A DNA stretch of 64,000 bases. It comes from Rhynchopus sp. YZ270_cl-10. Taxonomy: Eukaryota; Euglenozoa; Diplonemea; Diplonemida; Diplonemidae. The translations under genes were made by a program, and so were the position numbers. Positions 18,845 through 28,189 of the stretch are shown here, piece by piece. Location: contig OZ037912.1 of NCBI GenBank assembly GCA_964035575.1, forward strand, positions 682,001 through 746,000, read 5' to 3'. How positions within the stretch are numbered: the stretch's first letter is position 1; every line of letters starts with the position of its first letter. Below the pieces are notes generated by a model. That model was not told the origin of the DNA, made no database searches, and saw only the letters and a list, made by a program, of their open reading frames with translations.

Positions 18845-19380
18845 GTGACTTGTCACACCTGTGCGCAAAAAATCGCAAAAACCCGAAACGCAAATCGCAA
18901 AAAATCGCATTGCGAATTTTTCGCATTTTTTTTCCGATTTTTCCTGGTTTGCGAATTTCGTAGCAGAATACAACCCGGATCACCCCACTTTCAGGTGATT
19001 TCTGCACTTTTGGGGTCAATGCGTGCACAAACTGGCTTCTGGAACCCTAAAACCAAAAAACCCCAAAAAATACCCACAAAGTAAAAATGAAGCCCACCCC
19101 CATTTTGCGTACTTGTTGCGCAGTTGTTGCGTACTTGGTGGGTACCAATATTAATAAGACACGGTATAGATTTGATGAGGTTGACGCTTTGATAGCCATT
19201 TGAGTTGTTTTGAGGAAGTACATACCATAAATCACACATTGTCGCGGAAGGGCTCAGCCGTGTTCAGTCAAAATCGGCGCGTCCTGTGGTTACAATAAGC
19301 TCTGTCGTGTTCCCACCGTGACCACTACCCATGCCCCAACCCCCCTTCAGAAAGCCCCTATAAAAATAAAAAAACGGGCT
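18845..19380. other. Spacer between decayed coding pieces and second palindromic array
   Basis: A/T-rich DNA with short inverted phrases such as CGCAAAAAATCGCAAAAA against TTGCGAATTTTTCGCATTTT near 18860-18930. No gene or repeat family was assigned. Confidence 0.45.
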
Positions 19381-19905
19381 CACAAAATTTCAATCAAAAT
19401 CACAACTTTTCACAACTATTCACAACTTTTCACAAAGTTTCGCAAAATTTCAATCAAAATCACAACTTTTCACAACTATTCACAACTTTTCACAACTGTT
19501 CACAACTTTCACAACTTTTCACAATTTTCAAACAAAATCACAACTTTTCACAACTTTTCACAAAATTTCAAACAAAATCACAACTTTTCACAACGTTTCA
19601 CAACTTTTCACAACATATAGTTGTGAAAAGTTGTGAAAAGTTGTGAAACGTTGTGAAAAGTTGTGCAAAGTTGTGAAACGTTGCGAAACGTTGTGACACG
19701 GTGTGCATAGGATTGAAATTGTGTGATATTTTGTGAAAATTTGTGAAACTTTGTGAAACGCCGCCCCCCGGATAGCACCATACGATCGTACTACGATCGT
19801 TTACGATCGTAGTACGATCGTAGTTGATCGTAGTACGATATTTTACGATCGTTACGATCGTTTTTTGGTACGATCGTAAACGATCGTACTACGATCGTAG
19901 GCAAC
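19380..19905. repeat. Palindromic CACAACTTTT array and right TACGATCGTA block
   Basis: About twenty CACAACTTTT units (19385-19615) are followed by inverted GTTGTGAAAA units to about 19745. Then come CGCCGCCCCCCGGATAGCAC, the mirror of 16633, and a ~120-bp TACGATCGTA block ending at the composite element boundary. Confidence 0.8.
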
Positions 19906-19922
19906 CCGTGAATAATGATCAA

Positions 19923-20056
19923 AATATGCCTTCTGGGGTGGTAGGTGTATGGCGGGTATCAAAAAATTGGGTTGTTTGGGTGTTTTGAGCAGAAAAACCT
20001 CAAAAAACCCCCAAAAGGATGAATCTTACCAGGAGGGTTTCCGGACGGACCCATAT
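19923..20056 (-). repeat. Dispersed repeat R, whole copy
   Basis: Read on the minus strand it starts ATGGGTCCGTCCGGAAACCC and ends CACCCCAGAAGGCATAT. A plus-strand copy at 34339-34472 is ~90% identical along the whole length, and a truncated copy lies at 13026-13085. The ends carry only a very short inverted repeat (ATATG/CATAT). It lies immediately outside the large composite element. Confidence 0.75.
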
Positions 20057-20510
20057 TGATTCCACCTGATTTGGCCCGGTAGCAACTTTCGACAAGCACC
20101 GCCAAACTCGTGTCAAAATAATATGGTGTGTACGTTAGGGTCACATTCATCTGGAGTGGAACAAACTTTTTTCCTTAGTCGGTGTTTTGCTGGATCTTTG
20201 GTTCACTCAACAATCCGCCATTATCTACTATACTTTCAGCAGGGAATAAATAAAGGTTCATTTTTTTAGATGAAAATCCCGCCAGATTTTTCACCTTGTG
20301 GGTGCATTTTTATTTTTATTTTTTTAATGTGGACACCGATTGCAGAGATGCCTATGTACCAGAGGCTTTAGGTTCATCTCTACAAACTTTTCTTTATCTT
20401 TCTTTTTCACCCTCCATACCTTCTTTTCGTCAGAAAAGAATGAAAATGAAATAAGTTATCTTTCTTTGTTCTACCTTGCCACTCTCGCTTCCCGTAAAAG
20501 CAGTCGGTGG

Positions 20511-21070
20511 CAGGGGACATTAGTATGCCGGTGTGCCGGTGTGGCCACACCGGCTAAGCCAGTGTGGGATTTTGAGAAAAAAAAAAAAAAAAAAGAAAAA
20601 GGCGGATTTTTGAATTTTTTTCTGAATTTTATCTCCTCATACAAGGCTACAACCACATCTGTAGCGGTTTCTTATGTGCATGTGACCCCACCATAAAGAC
20701 CAATCGGTCCGTTCAATCAAAAGAAATAGATGTTCGCAACTCTCATAAAAAAGTAGCGTACCGTGCGCCTGCGGCGCAGCTAAAAATGACGAGCGGTAGC
20801 CCACAGCTCTACCCTATGCCATAGTCACAGCTACCTTTACCATAGTTTGGCTATAAAAGCGTGCGATTTTATGTCACAATTTTTGAAATGTTGCGTACCG
20901 TGGCTTCGCCAGAAAAGTTTTGATGTCATATGGTTAGACAAGGGCGCGGAGGGGAAAGAGTTGTGGAGGTCTCTGCCAAAAATGCGTGGGGAAAAAAAAA
21001 TTGCCTCACACCGGCTTTTTTGGCTCACACCGGCTTTTTTTTCAAAATCTCAAACTACCAATGTCCCCTG
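20511..21070. mobile_element. hAT-type non-autonomous element with perfect 8-bp duplication (560 bp)
   Basis: The ends are CAGGGGACATTAGTA and TACCAATGTCCCCTG, flanked on both sides by GTCGGTGG (20503-20510 and 21071-21078). An 8-bp duplication with termini beginning CAGGG identifies the hAT superfamily. Subterminal GCCGGTGTGNGCC-type repeats occur at both sides. The interior includes the GCGTACCGTGCGCCTGCGGC and GCGTACCGTGGCTTCGCCAG modules shared with 7139-7750. No transposase is encoded, so it would have been moved by a full-length relative elsewhere. Confidence 0.85.
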
Positions 21071-21220
21071 GTCGGTGGGGGAGAAAAAAAAAGGAAAAAG
21101 CGCAACCACGAATATTCTGGCTGTCTGATTATCATGAAATGCATAGTTATTTATAAAAAAAAAATGTGTTAGGAGAGAACCTGCGGGGGAGGCAGACGGG
21201 CGCTTTTCTTCTTTGGTTTA

Positions 21221-21266
21221 GGTGATTAAGCACGAGGGGCTTAGGGTCATCCTATAAACTTTTCTT
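21221..21266 (+). repeat. Short dispersed repeat family D copy
   Basis: The consensus is GGTGACTAAGCACGAG, then AGGCTTAGGGTCATCTTATA and AACTTTTCTT with a T-rich tail. Well-preserved copies are at 28262-28305, 30061-30105, 33771-33815, 38102-38140, 40083-40127 and 59531-59574, with decayed ones around 3785 and 25703. All good copies lie on the plus strand, like the genes. Function unknown. Confidence 0.75.
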
Positions 21267-21756
21267 TGTTTGCCAGCCCGACTCTCTCTCTCTCTCTCCC
21301 TCTCTCTGAACCGGAATGGAGGGATTCCCTCCAATGTTTTTTACCATCGTTTTTATTGACCACTTATTTTGTAATGATTACAACCAATCCCTCCTTCCCA
21401 CATCCACCCCCTCACACTCCCCATGCACCCTTCTCTTTATCTGCGCTTTTTCTTCCGTTTTTGACTATCAGAAGTACGTCTCTCTCTTTCCTACTTTCCC
21501 GTTTTTCCCATATTTTTATTTTTATTTTTTTTTCATGCGACTATTTTTTTTGATGACTGAGCTTGAGAGGGCTAGCAACCTTTTTCACCAACCCCCCTTT
21601 TCTTGCGCCCGAAGAGGCTGAGCTCATCTCACCAGCTAATAACATCACCCTCTGTTTTTTTCACTCTCCTCTTTTGTGGAAGTGTCTATCTTAGCCACAC
21701 AACACATTATTTGGGTAAAATTCCGGACCTTCGGAGGACCCAAAAAAAAAATAAAT

Positions 21757-21803
21757 AGTGGAGTTCATCCTCGGGTGTCTACACTAATACAACCAAGTTT
21801 TCA
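21757..21803 (+). repeat. Short dispersed repeat family A copy
   Basis: This is the variant with GAGTTCATCCTCGGGTG in its left part, followed by TCTACACTAATACAACCAAG and an A-rich tail. It serves as the empty-site reference for the insertion at 27227-28189. Confidence 0.8.
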
Positions 21804-22102
21804 CACACAAAAAAAAAAAAAAAAACATTGATTTTCAAATAAAGTTTCAAATAAACACACATGGATAGCGCCCCCCCTCCTCCCTGCCCTGGGTGGGAAT
21901 CACACCATGCCTGCTTTCTAACGCGTGCCTGCTCTGCTTATGCATAGAATATACGCAACAGTAGAACTGTCGGGCTTATAGTAATATTTTACACTGATTG
22001 TGTCATTGTCCTCAAGAGGCTTTTTTTTTCTCTCTTTTTTTGCACTTTCAACTTCACTTTCTGTATTATTTGAAGTTTTCTGTGTGCTTTTTTTATAGAT
22101 AT

Positions 22103-23235
22103 CAGTCGCTCCCCCGAAAAGTGTCAATTTGAGAAACCCCCAAAAAAAAGTCAAATTTTTTTTGAAAAAAGTACGTATTTGGGCTTAAATTTGCCCGCTG
22201 ATTCCATTGGAGCAAGAATTTTGAACTTTTGAAAAAATCAAATTTAGTCAAATCCCAAAAAACGGTTTTTGCCGAAAATCTCTCCAAAATCCCAGGATAT
22301 CAGCCTATTTTTCCGGAGCTGGAAAACGCGCTGTTCGTCGTTTCCGGAGTCCGCGCGATAAAATGCAAAAAAAATCGAGAAGATTAGTGGAGTAGAAATT
22401 TAGTGAAAGGTGGTCCACGGGGTTATTGCACTTTACCACTGTATTTATATAGGTAAAAACCCATGCAAAGGCGCCTGTACAAGAAAACCGTACGAAAAAA
22501 GTGGCCTTTTTTGTTGATTGGGGGACAGCTGCTTCTTCCTGTCCTCTCGCTTCACCCGCGTGTAGGAGTACTGCTCCGATGCGCATTGCCTGATCTGTGA
22601 CCCCCTTTTTTTTGGTCGCACAGGGTGTACAGAGGTCGTGTACAGAGAGTGGATTCCCCCTGTCTGTGCGAGACAGGCAACGTACACCCAGCTCTTCTCG
22701 TGACCTCAGGTTGACGGTCAGCTGAAGACACCAGGACCCAGGGTACGCACGTATTTCGGCAGGACTGCGATCTGCCACCCTTTCACGCAGTTGTCACAAA
22801 AGCAACATGTTCCAGCATGACCAGTACAGGTTCTGTATTATGAGCCATTTTCCTTAGTGTTTTCCCCTATTAAAAGTAGTGAAATTTCGATTTGGGGGGT
22901 AGAGCCGACCATCCCATAGGAAAAAAATGGGGTTCAAAAAAAAAAAAAAAAAAAGTACGGAATTGAAAGATTTTTGACGAATGAATCCAAAGAAAGCATT
23001 CTCGGAAAGTTTTTTCGGCTTTTGGTCGGTCCACAGGTCAGTTTCCTTAGACCACTTTTTCGGCCCTCGTACCCGAATCCCAGGAAATTAAATATTTTTT
23101 TCCCCCCTCGAAAACGCGCTGTTCGTCGTTTCCGGAGCCCGCGCGATAAAATGCAAAAAAAATCGATAAGATTAGTGGAGTAGAAATTTAGTGAAAGGTG
23201 GTCCACCAAATTGACACTTTTCGGGGGAGCGACTG
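22103..23235. mobile_element. Unclassified TIR element flanked by ATAT (1133 bp)
   Basis: The left end CAGTCGCTCCCCCGAAAAGT and its continuation GTCAATTTG are mirrored at 23207-23235, giving a near-perfect inverted repeat of about 29 bp. ATAT lies on both sides and could be a 4-bp duplication or part of the palindrome. A ~110-bp unit (ACGCGCTGTTCGTCGTTTCC and onward to GGTGGTCCAC) occurs twice in direct orientation, at about 22325-22420 and 23115-23210. A minus-strand frame at 22445-22780 has gene-like composition but no recognisable domain. Confidence 0.65.
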
Positions 23236-23633
23236 ATATACGAGAACGTTCAAAAGCACAATCCAAAAAACAAAATAAATATCTTTTTTCTCCCTCCCGT
23301 ATGCCCGAGTCCGCGGTTTGCGCTTCAACTACAATTAATTTTTTTTAGAAAAAAAAAAATGTGTGTTGAAGCAATGCGCTGAGGCATATTCATTTTTCAA
23401 CGCTTCTGTTTTTTTTTTAAACCCATAGAACCCTGAAGGGAATAGGCTTGTGACAAATTCCTTTCGAAATCCTTTTGTCAAAATAGCGTTTCCAACTACA
23501 GTAGGACAAGAAACTTGGCGACCAAATAATATTAGCGGATTTTAGGGGTTTTCTTGCAATTGACGACTTTTTTGATCGCCAATATTACTTGTCCGACTGT
23601 AAACAAAGGAGACGAACGGAGGTTTTTAGTATA
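23236..23633. other. Intergenic DNA between two transposons
   Basis: AT-rich; no gene or named repeat seen. Confidence 0.5.
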
Positions 23634-24078
23634 ATACCGTCTTTTGAAAAATTATGGACCAGAAAAATAGGTCCATAAAAAAAAAAAATCCCAAAAAGTC
23701 CATAATTGTTCTGGTCCATCATTGTTCTGGTCCATGTTATTTCTGGTCCATCTGTGTTAGGCTTTTTTTTTGAACTTGTCCATTTTCAGACCCATTCCGA
23801 GCTTTCGGTACCGCACGTTGGCGGGGCATCTCGGCTTATATGTGGGCCCGGTAGACCCATTCCGAGCTTTCTCCCCACACAAGCGGTCGTCGCACGCGCT
23901 TCGCGCGCGCGACTCCCTGTCAAAATTCTGGACACGTACAAAAAAACCCCACACATGTGTCGGACCAGAAAAATAGGTCCATAAAAAAAAAAAAATCCCA
24001 AAAGGTCCATAATTGTTCTGGTCCATCATTATTCTGGTCCATGTTATTTCTGGTCCATATTTTTTCAAAAGACGGTAT
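23634..24078. mobile_element. Tc1/mariner-like non-autonomous element (445 bp)
   Basis: The ends ATACCGTCTTTTGAAAAA and TTTTTTCAAAAGACGGTAT form an almost perfect inverted repeat flanked by TA on each side. Next to each end is a cluster of TCTGGTCCAT units, and a ~80-bp subterminal block (GGACCAGAAAAATAGGTCC and onward) is present near both ends in the same orientation. The centre carries the GC-rich palindromic module (23861-23919). No coding capacity. Confidence 0.7.
23861..23919. repeat. GC-rich palindromic module, copy 2
   Basis: CCGAGCTTTCTCCCCAC, AAGCGGTCGTCGCACGC, GCTTCGCGCGCGC and GACTCCCTG follow one another, closely matching the copy at 14664-14720. It lies in the centre of a mariner-like element, so the module has moved between element types. 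Confidence 0.75.
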
Positions 24079-24122
24079 TAATTTTTTTTTTTTTTTTAAT
24101 ACCTACAAGCGCAGCTAAAAGG

Positions 24123-24232
24123 AGAAATAGTTCCTCAGATACGGTCGTCCAATCACCCCCCCTCCAACAGGGTGATTGAGCAATCAACGAAAAAACCTTC
24201 CTTTTACTTACCTATCAGAGTTACTATTTTTT
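24123..24232 (+). repeat. Dispersed repeat family E, copy 1
   Basis: About 110 bp from AGAAATAGTTCCTCAGATAC through GAGCAATCAACGAA to TATCAGAGTTACTATTTTTT. The second copy is at 34735-34848 and differs by a few substitutions and short indels. Both end in a T run. Confidence 0.8.
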
Positions 24233-24741
24233 TTTTTTTTTTTTTTTGGAAACGATGATTCCAAAGTTCTTTCAAATGCGACCGGTTTCGATCCGATTAT
24301 CGTATCTGTCTCCTACAAGGGCCTTTCCCCCGATTTTCAGTGTTCTATGGGAAACCAAACCCTTCTCACTCTTTCTCTTTTTTTTTACCCAAACCCTCCC
24401 GACCCATATACTCGCTGTTTTTTTTGCTTTCCATTTTCCCAATATTTCGTTTACCTTTTCCGTTTTCTCCATCGCGTGGCGAAACTGCCCCACCATCTTC
24501 CCTCGTTGCTATTAGTTTAAACGTTATCTCCTTACACGCTCGTTTTATTCCACACGTAGCTGTAGTGTTGCACAATGCAGGTGTCACACAAAAAGAATGT
24601 CTGAACCCCTGCATGTTGCAGTGATTACGAAGGAAGCGAGTCAGTCGGAATATATTTTCAATATCACACACACCCTGCTCAACACCTCAGATGTGCATAC
24701 ACGAGAATGCACATTCCTCAAAGTTTTTTTTTTCTTTTTTC

Positions 24742-24787
24742 TGTTTCATATACTAACTATTCAGTAGAATAGTTAGTATATGAAACA
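24742..24787. repeat. Perfect 21-bp-arm hairpin
   Basis: TGTTTCATATACTAACTATTC and its exact complement are separated by the tetraloop AGTA. The outer part of the right arm (GTATATGAAACA) matches the tail of a dispersed repeat at 5388-5399 and 33941-33952. This suggests the hairpin arose from two inverted copies of such a tail. It has the size of a small-RNA precursor stem but lacks the mismatches typical of one. Confidence 0.75.
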
Positions 24788-24897
24788 ATTTTTTCTTTCT
24801 TTCTGCGTTTTTTGTCCCTTATACACACCAGAAAAAGAAAAATGTCTCAACACACATTCGTTGATTCCCCCCCTTTTTCAGATGTAATACGAAATGG

Positions 24898-24993
24898 ATG
24901 TAGGGACTGCATGGTGGGTCCACCCCCGGTACAGCCGGTCATACCAAGGTACACTGTTCACGAAAGGGCTGTTGTATTTCAAGTCAACTTTTT
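24898..24993 (+). repeat. Short dispersed repeat family F copy
   Basis: GGGACTGCATGGTGGGTCCA, CCCCCGGTAC, GGTACACTGTTCACGA and TTGTATTTCAAGTCAACTTT follow in order. The best second copy is at 39001-39103; shorter ones are at 34684-34730, 39229-39270, 40141-40190 and 55245-55315. Confidence 0.7.
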
Positions 24994-24999
24994 TTGTTT

Positions 25000-25732
25000 T
25001 GTTTATGTAATTTTTGCAGTATTTTTCTCGCTTCATGACCCCCCCCCCCCCCCCCTTACAAAATAAGTAACGTAGCAAAAACAAAGCAAAACAAAACAAA
25101 TTTTCAAACCCCCTTACAAAATAAGAGCAAGACCCCCAATACCATCCAGATCTATTATCTGCAAGGACAACACAAAAAAAAAACCCCCCCGAATTCTTCC
25201 ACCTGGTGGGATTACTCGGCGATTGTCGACAGCAAAAAAAAAATCTCCATTTTTGGGAAAATATACTTGAAACGCCAAAACAGAAAAATGAGGGTATTGT
25301 CACTAACATGCTTTGAAATGCATTTTTGTACCAGAAGAAATTTGGACCTTTTTTGGGTAAAAAAAGGATCTTTTTTCTGGACCAATATTTTTTTTAAAAG
25401 CACAGCATCAGCTTTTTCGCTTTTTCGCTTTTTCGCTTCCCCCCTCCTTCCCGTTCTTCAGATGGATGTAAGACCCATCTCTATAGTTTTTTTTTTGCAA
25501 AAAAAAAAAAAAAAGAAAAAAAATACAATTGGTGTGGCTGAATGGGGGGCGCAAAAAGTGCGTAAAAAGTGTGCAAGAAGTGCGAATCAGCCCTCGAATT
25601 TTTTTCGTATGGGGTGAAAAAAAAAAACTGCGCGAAAAGTCCGCAAGAAGTGCGATTCACCCCCCCCTTCAGCCACACCAACATTTGTTTTGGCCCTACT
25701 TTTGGATGACTAAGTACACGAAGCTTGGAGTC
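25000..25732. other. Low-complexity intergenic DNA
   Basis: Holds long C, A and T runs, a partial GATTGTCGACA repeat near 25218, and a short tandem GTGCGNAAAAAGTG-like stretch near 25555-25655. No gene seen. Confidence 0.5.
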
Positions 25733-25740
25733 GCTATGCA

Positions 25741-26491
25741 CAGTGCTCTCAAGATCCTCCACGTAGGGGAGGATATTTCCTCCAGGGGCTTTTTTTTTTT
25801 TTTCAGGCTTTTTTGGTGGAGGATTTCCTCCATTTTTTTTTTTTTTTGGCGGGCTCGGGTGGAGGATTATCCTCCTAGGGGTTTTATAGTGGGGGGTCAC
25901 TTTATCCCCCGAGGGAGCCAATATTTTCCCGCCTGCATGCACCGTCCAGGGCTGCACCTTAAAATTTTTTTGCCTGCGGCGCCATTTTCATTTTTGCTAC
26001 TCAAAAAAAAGGGTTCGTTGAGTGATTCTGTGGTGTAAAAGGAAGCATTTTTACACCGTACCCTAATTTTTTTTCGCCTGCGGCGCCATGTATATTAATT
26101 TTTTTGCTCCGCAAAAAAATAGAGTTGGCAATGTCTTTGGATGCCCTTGCATTTTGCAGCCAAAAAATACAACTTGACCAAAGCTGCAAAAATTTTGCCA
26201 GTTAAAAAAAAATTACCCGCCGTTGCATCAGCCCCTGCTTCTGGAAGACGTATTGGTTTTGTACGGTTTGTGGAGCGTATGGTGCAAGAGAAAGGATTAG
26301 AGTTCCGTTTTTTGTTATCTCGCAAAATTGACCCGCCTCACCGCTCTGTGGCTGCCAGGGAGGCGCGCGCGAAGCGCGCGACGACCGCTCGTTGCGGGGG
26401 AAAAAATTTTTTTTTGGGGGTTTTTTTGCAAAAATGAAATCCTCCTCATTTCGAAAATTCTGCTTTTTCGTGGAGGATCTTGAGAGCCCTG
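25741..26491. mobile_element. hAT-type non-autonomous element with perfect 8-bp duplication (751 bp)
   Basis: The ends are CAGTGCTCTCAAGATCCTCC and GGAGGATCTTGAGAGCCCTG. GCTATGCA is present on both sides (25733-25740 and 26492-26499). This is the canonical hAT signature. The interior holds repeated GGAGGAT/ATCCTCC units near the left end, two GCCTGCGGCGCCAT modules, and the inverted GC-rich palindromic module at 26355-26400. No transposase. Confidence 0.88.
26355..26400 (-). repeat. GC-rich palindromic module, copy 3
   Basis: Inverted relative to the other copies: CCAGGGAGGCGCGCGCGAAG, CGCGCGACGACCGCT. It lies within a hAT-like element. Confidence 0.7.
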
Positions 26492-26499
26492 GCTATGCA

Positions 26500-27193
26500 A
26501 ACTTTATTTTTTTTAAAAAAAGGTGCACATACGAGCGAAAAGCTGCTCTCAAGGGTTCAGGACGACTATACGTCTATACCTTCCCTAGTACAAAGGCTTC
26601 GGCCAACATTGAGTACAAACCCTATTAGCCCCAAATGGGTTCTTAGGCAATTGTCGCCACAACAAAGAAATGTATTTCCCAACCCTCCTCTGCAGCATCG
26701 TACACAATGTCTTTGTTTTTTCCCAAATAAAAACCAAAATCGAGAAAAAATAATACAGGAGGCAATATTGATAAATGGTTTTATTTAAGTATGAAACATC
26801 TCCGTTTGTATCTTTCCCTTTCCCCTCCCCCCCCTTCCCTCCTACTTTCCTCAAAACTCTTTATTTTCAGAAACTCTCTGAGAAGCTCGTTTTAAGGGGA
26901 GTTCGTCCCTTCACCCTCGCAGCAAGATGTGCAAGGCACATTCAAGTTTTTTTTTTTCCTCTTGTGATGACCGGCCCAGCCGCCAGGGTTTTGAGTTTTG
27001 AAAAATTTCTGTTGATGATCAGTAGAACTTTGTTTGGTGGCGGCACCCCTGATGATTGAGAGGCTCAGGGTTATTTTTATGAATTTTTTTTTTAGATGGC
27101 TGAGTTGAGGGAGTTTTGGTTTTTAGAGTTTTACTTCGAACTGCTCTCCGTCCCCTTCTAAACAAACACCCTGCAAAAAAGCAAAAAAAAAAT
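26500..27193. other. Intergenic DNA
   Basis: Moderately AT-rich with pyrimidine tracts near 26810-26860. The scattered short frames show no domains. No gene or repeat assigned. Confidence 0.45.
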
Positions 27194-27226
27194 ATAGTGG
27201 AGTTCATCCTCGGGTGTCTACACTAA

Positions 27227-28189
27227 GGGGTGGCATCAAAACAAAAAACGCGGACAATGTCCGCGTTTTTGGGGGGGGAGGGGGGGGGTCTGAAATTCCA
27301 GAAAACGCGGACATTTTGGGGTTTTTTTTTCCTCGAAAATTTTTTTCTTCACTGGGGTTGTACACGATTTTGACCAAAATTTATAAAAACTCGTCCATTT
27401 CGGCAAATTGACCCCACCACAGAACCGGCGGATTCAGGAAATGCAAATGCCGGTGTTTTCGGGCAAAATAAAAAATACAAGATGCCCGCGTTTTTTTGCA
27501 AAATGTACACGAATGGGGGGCCCTTAAACCCCTGCTACCATGTGCTTCTACAGGCAAATACTTGGACCCCTTTACCTTACACTGACGGGTTTTGACCAAA
27601 ATCAAGAACTTGTCCATTTTGGCAAATTGACCCCACCACAGAACGGACGGATTCCGGAAATGCAAATGCCGGTGTTTTTGCACATTTTCATGGTTTCAGC
27701 ATCAGAGAGAGAAAATCTGGGTTGTGGGGTTTACCTTGGCCCCTTTACCTTACACTCATTTTGACCAAAACCAAGAACTTGGCCATTTCGGCAAATTGAC
27801 CCCACCACAGCGCGGACAGATCCCGGAAATGCCAATCGCGGCATGTTTTGGGGCTGAAAAATTTTCACCTGAAAAATTTTTTGAGCAGCATTTTTTGTCC
27901 GAAAATGGGCCCCACGTATTAGTGACCGGGCTCATATTTTCAAAAATTTAAGTGGTCAAAAAATTGTCCAATTTTCGAGATTGACCCCACCACTTTCTGG
28001 ACGGATTCCGGAAATGCCAAAAAACTGTGTTTTGGGTCACGAATTTGCACCCCGTCACCCAAAAACCAGCAAAAAATAGGGGAAAAAAAAACAAAAAATG
28101 TCCGCGTTTTGGGGGGGGGGGAGGGGGGGGGGTCTGAAATTCCCCAAAAACGCGGACATTGTCCGCGTTTTTTGTTTTGATGCCACCCC
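27227..28189. mobile_element. Non-autonomous DNA transposon inserted in a family A repeat, TAA duplication (963 bp)
   Basis: The left end GGGGTGGCATCAAAACAAAA continues as AACGCGGACAATGTCCGCG and is mirrored at the right end for about 45 bp. TAA flanks both sides (27224-27226 and 28190-28192). The uninterrupted family A copy at 21757-21803 shows the empty site ACACTAATACAACC, so insertion at a single TAA is directly readable. The interior carries four copies of a ~90-bp unit (about 27371, 27587, 27749, 27950) with TTGACCCCACCAC and CGGATTCCGGAAATGC. Related units occur in the element at 2157-2989. Class is probably PIF/Harbinger-like; no transposase. Confidence 0.85.

Larger units (their letters stand above)
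13728..19910. mobile_element. Large composite element with TACGATCGTA-repeat ends (about 6.2 kb)
   Basis: The left end begins CACGGGTTGCCTACGGTCG at 13728, and the right end is its mirror, CGATCGTAGGCAACCCGTG, ending near 19910. Both are followed inward by long TACGATCGTA-type repeats. AATAAT lies on both outer sides, a possible 6-bp target duplication in AT-rich DNA. Inside are a second TACGATCGTA block at 16588-16633, two palindromic CACAACTTTT arrays (16655-17000 and 19380-19760), low-complexity T-rich DNA (13975-14600), short repeat modules, and decayed minus-strand coding pieces at 17751-18620. The inner pair GGTGCTATCCGGGGGGCGGC (16633 and, inverted, about 19766-19785) shows that at least two related ends are nested or rearranged here. 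I cannot assign a superfamily. Confidence 0.55.
21079..22102. other. Intergenic DNA with short repeats
   Basis: Contains the GGTGACTAAGCACGAG-family repeat (21221-21266), a CT microsatellite (21280-21305), a family A repeat (21757-21803) and pyrimidine-rich low-complexity DNA. No gene. Confidence 0.55.

Noticed and set aside
16655-19760. CRISPR-like regular repeats
   Set aside because: The CACAACTTTT units are tandem, very short, imperfect and without unique spacers, in a eukaryotic transposon context.
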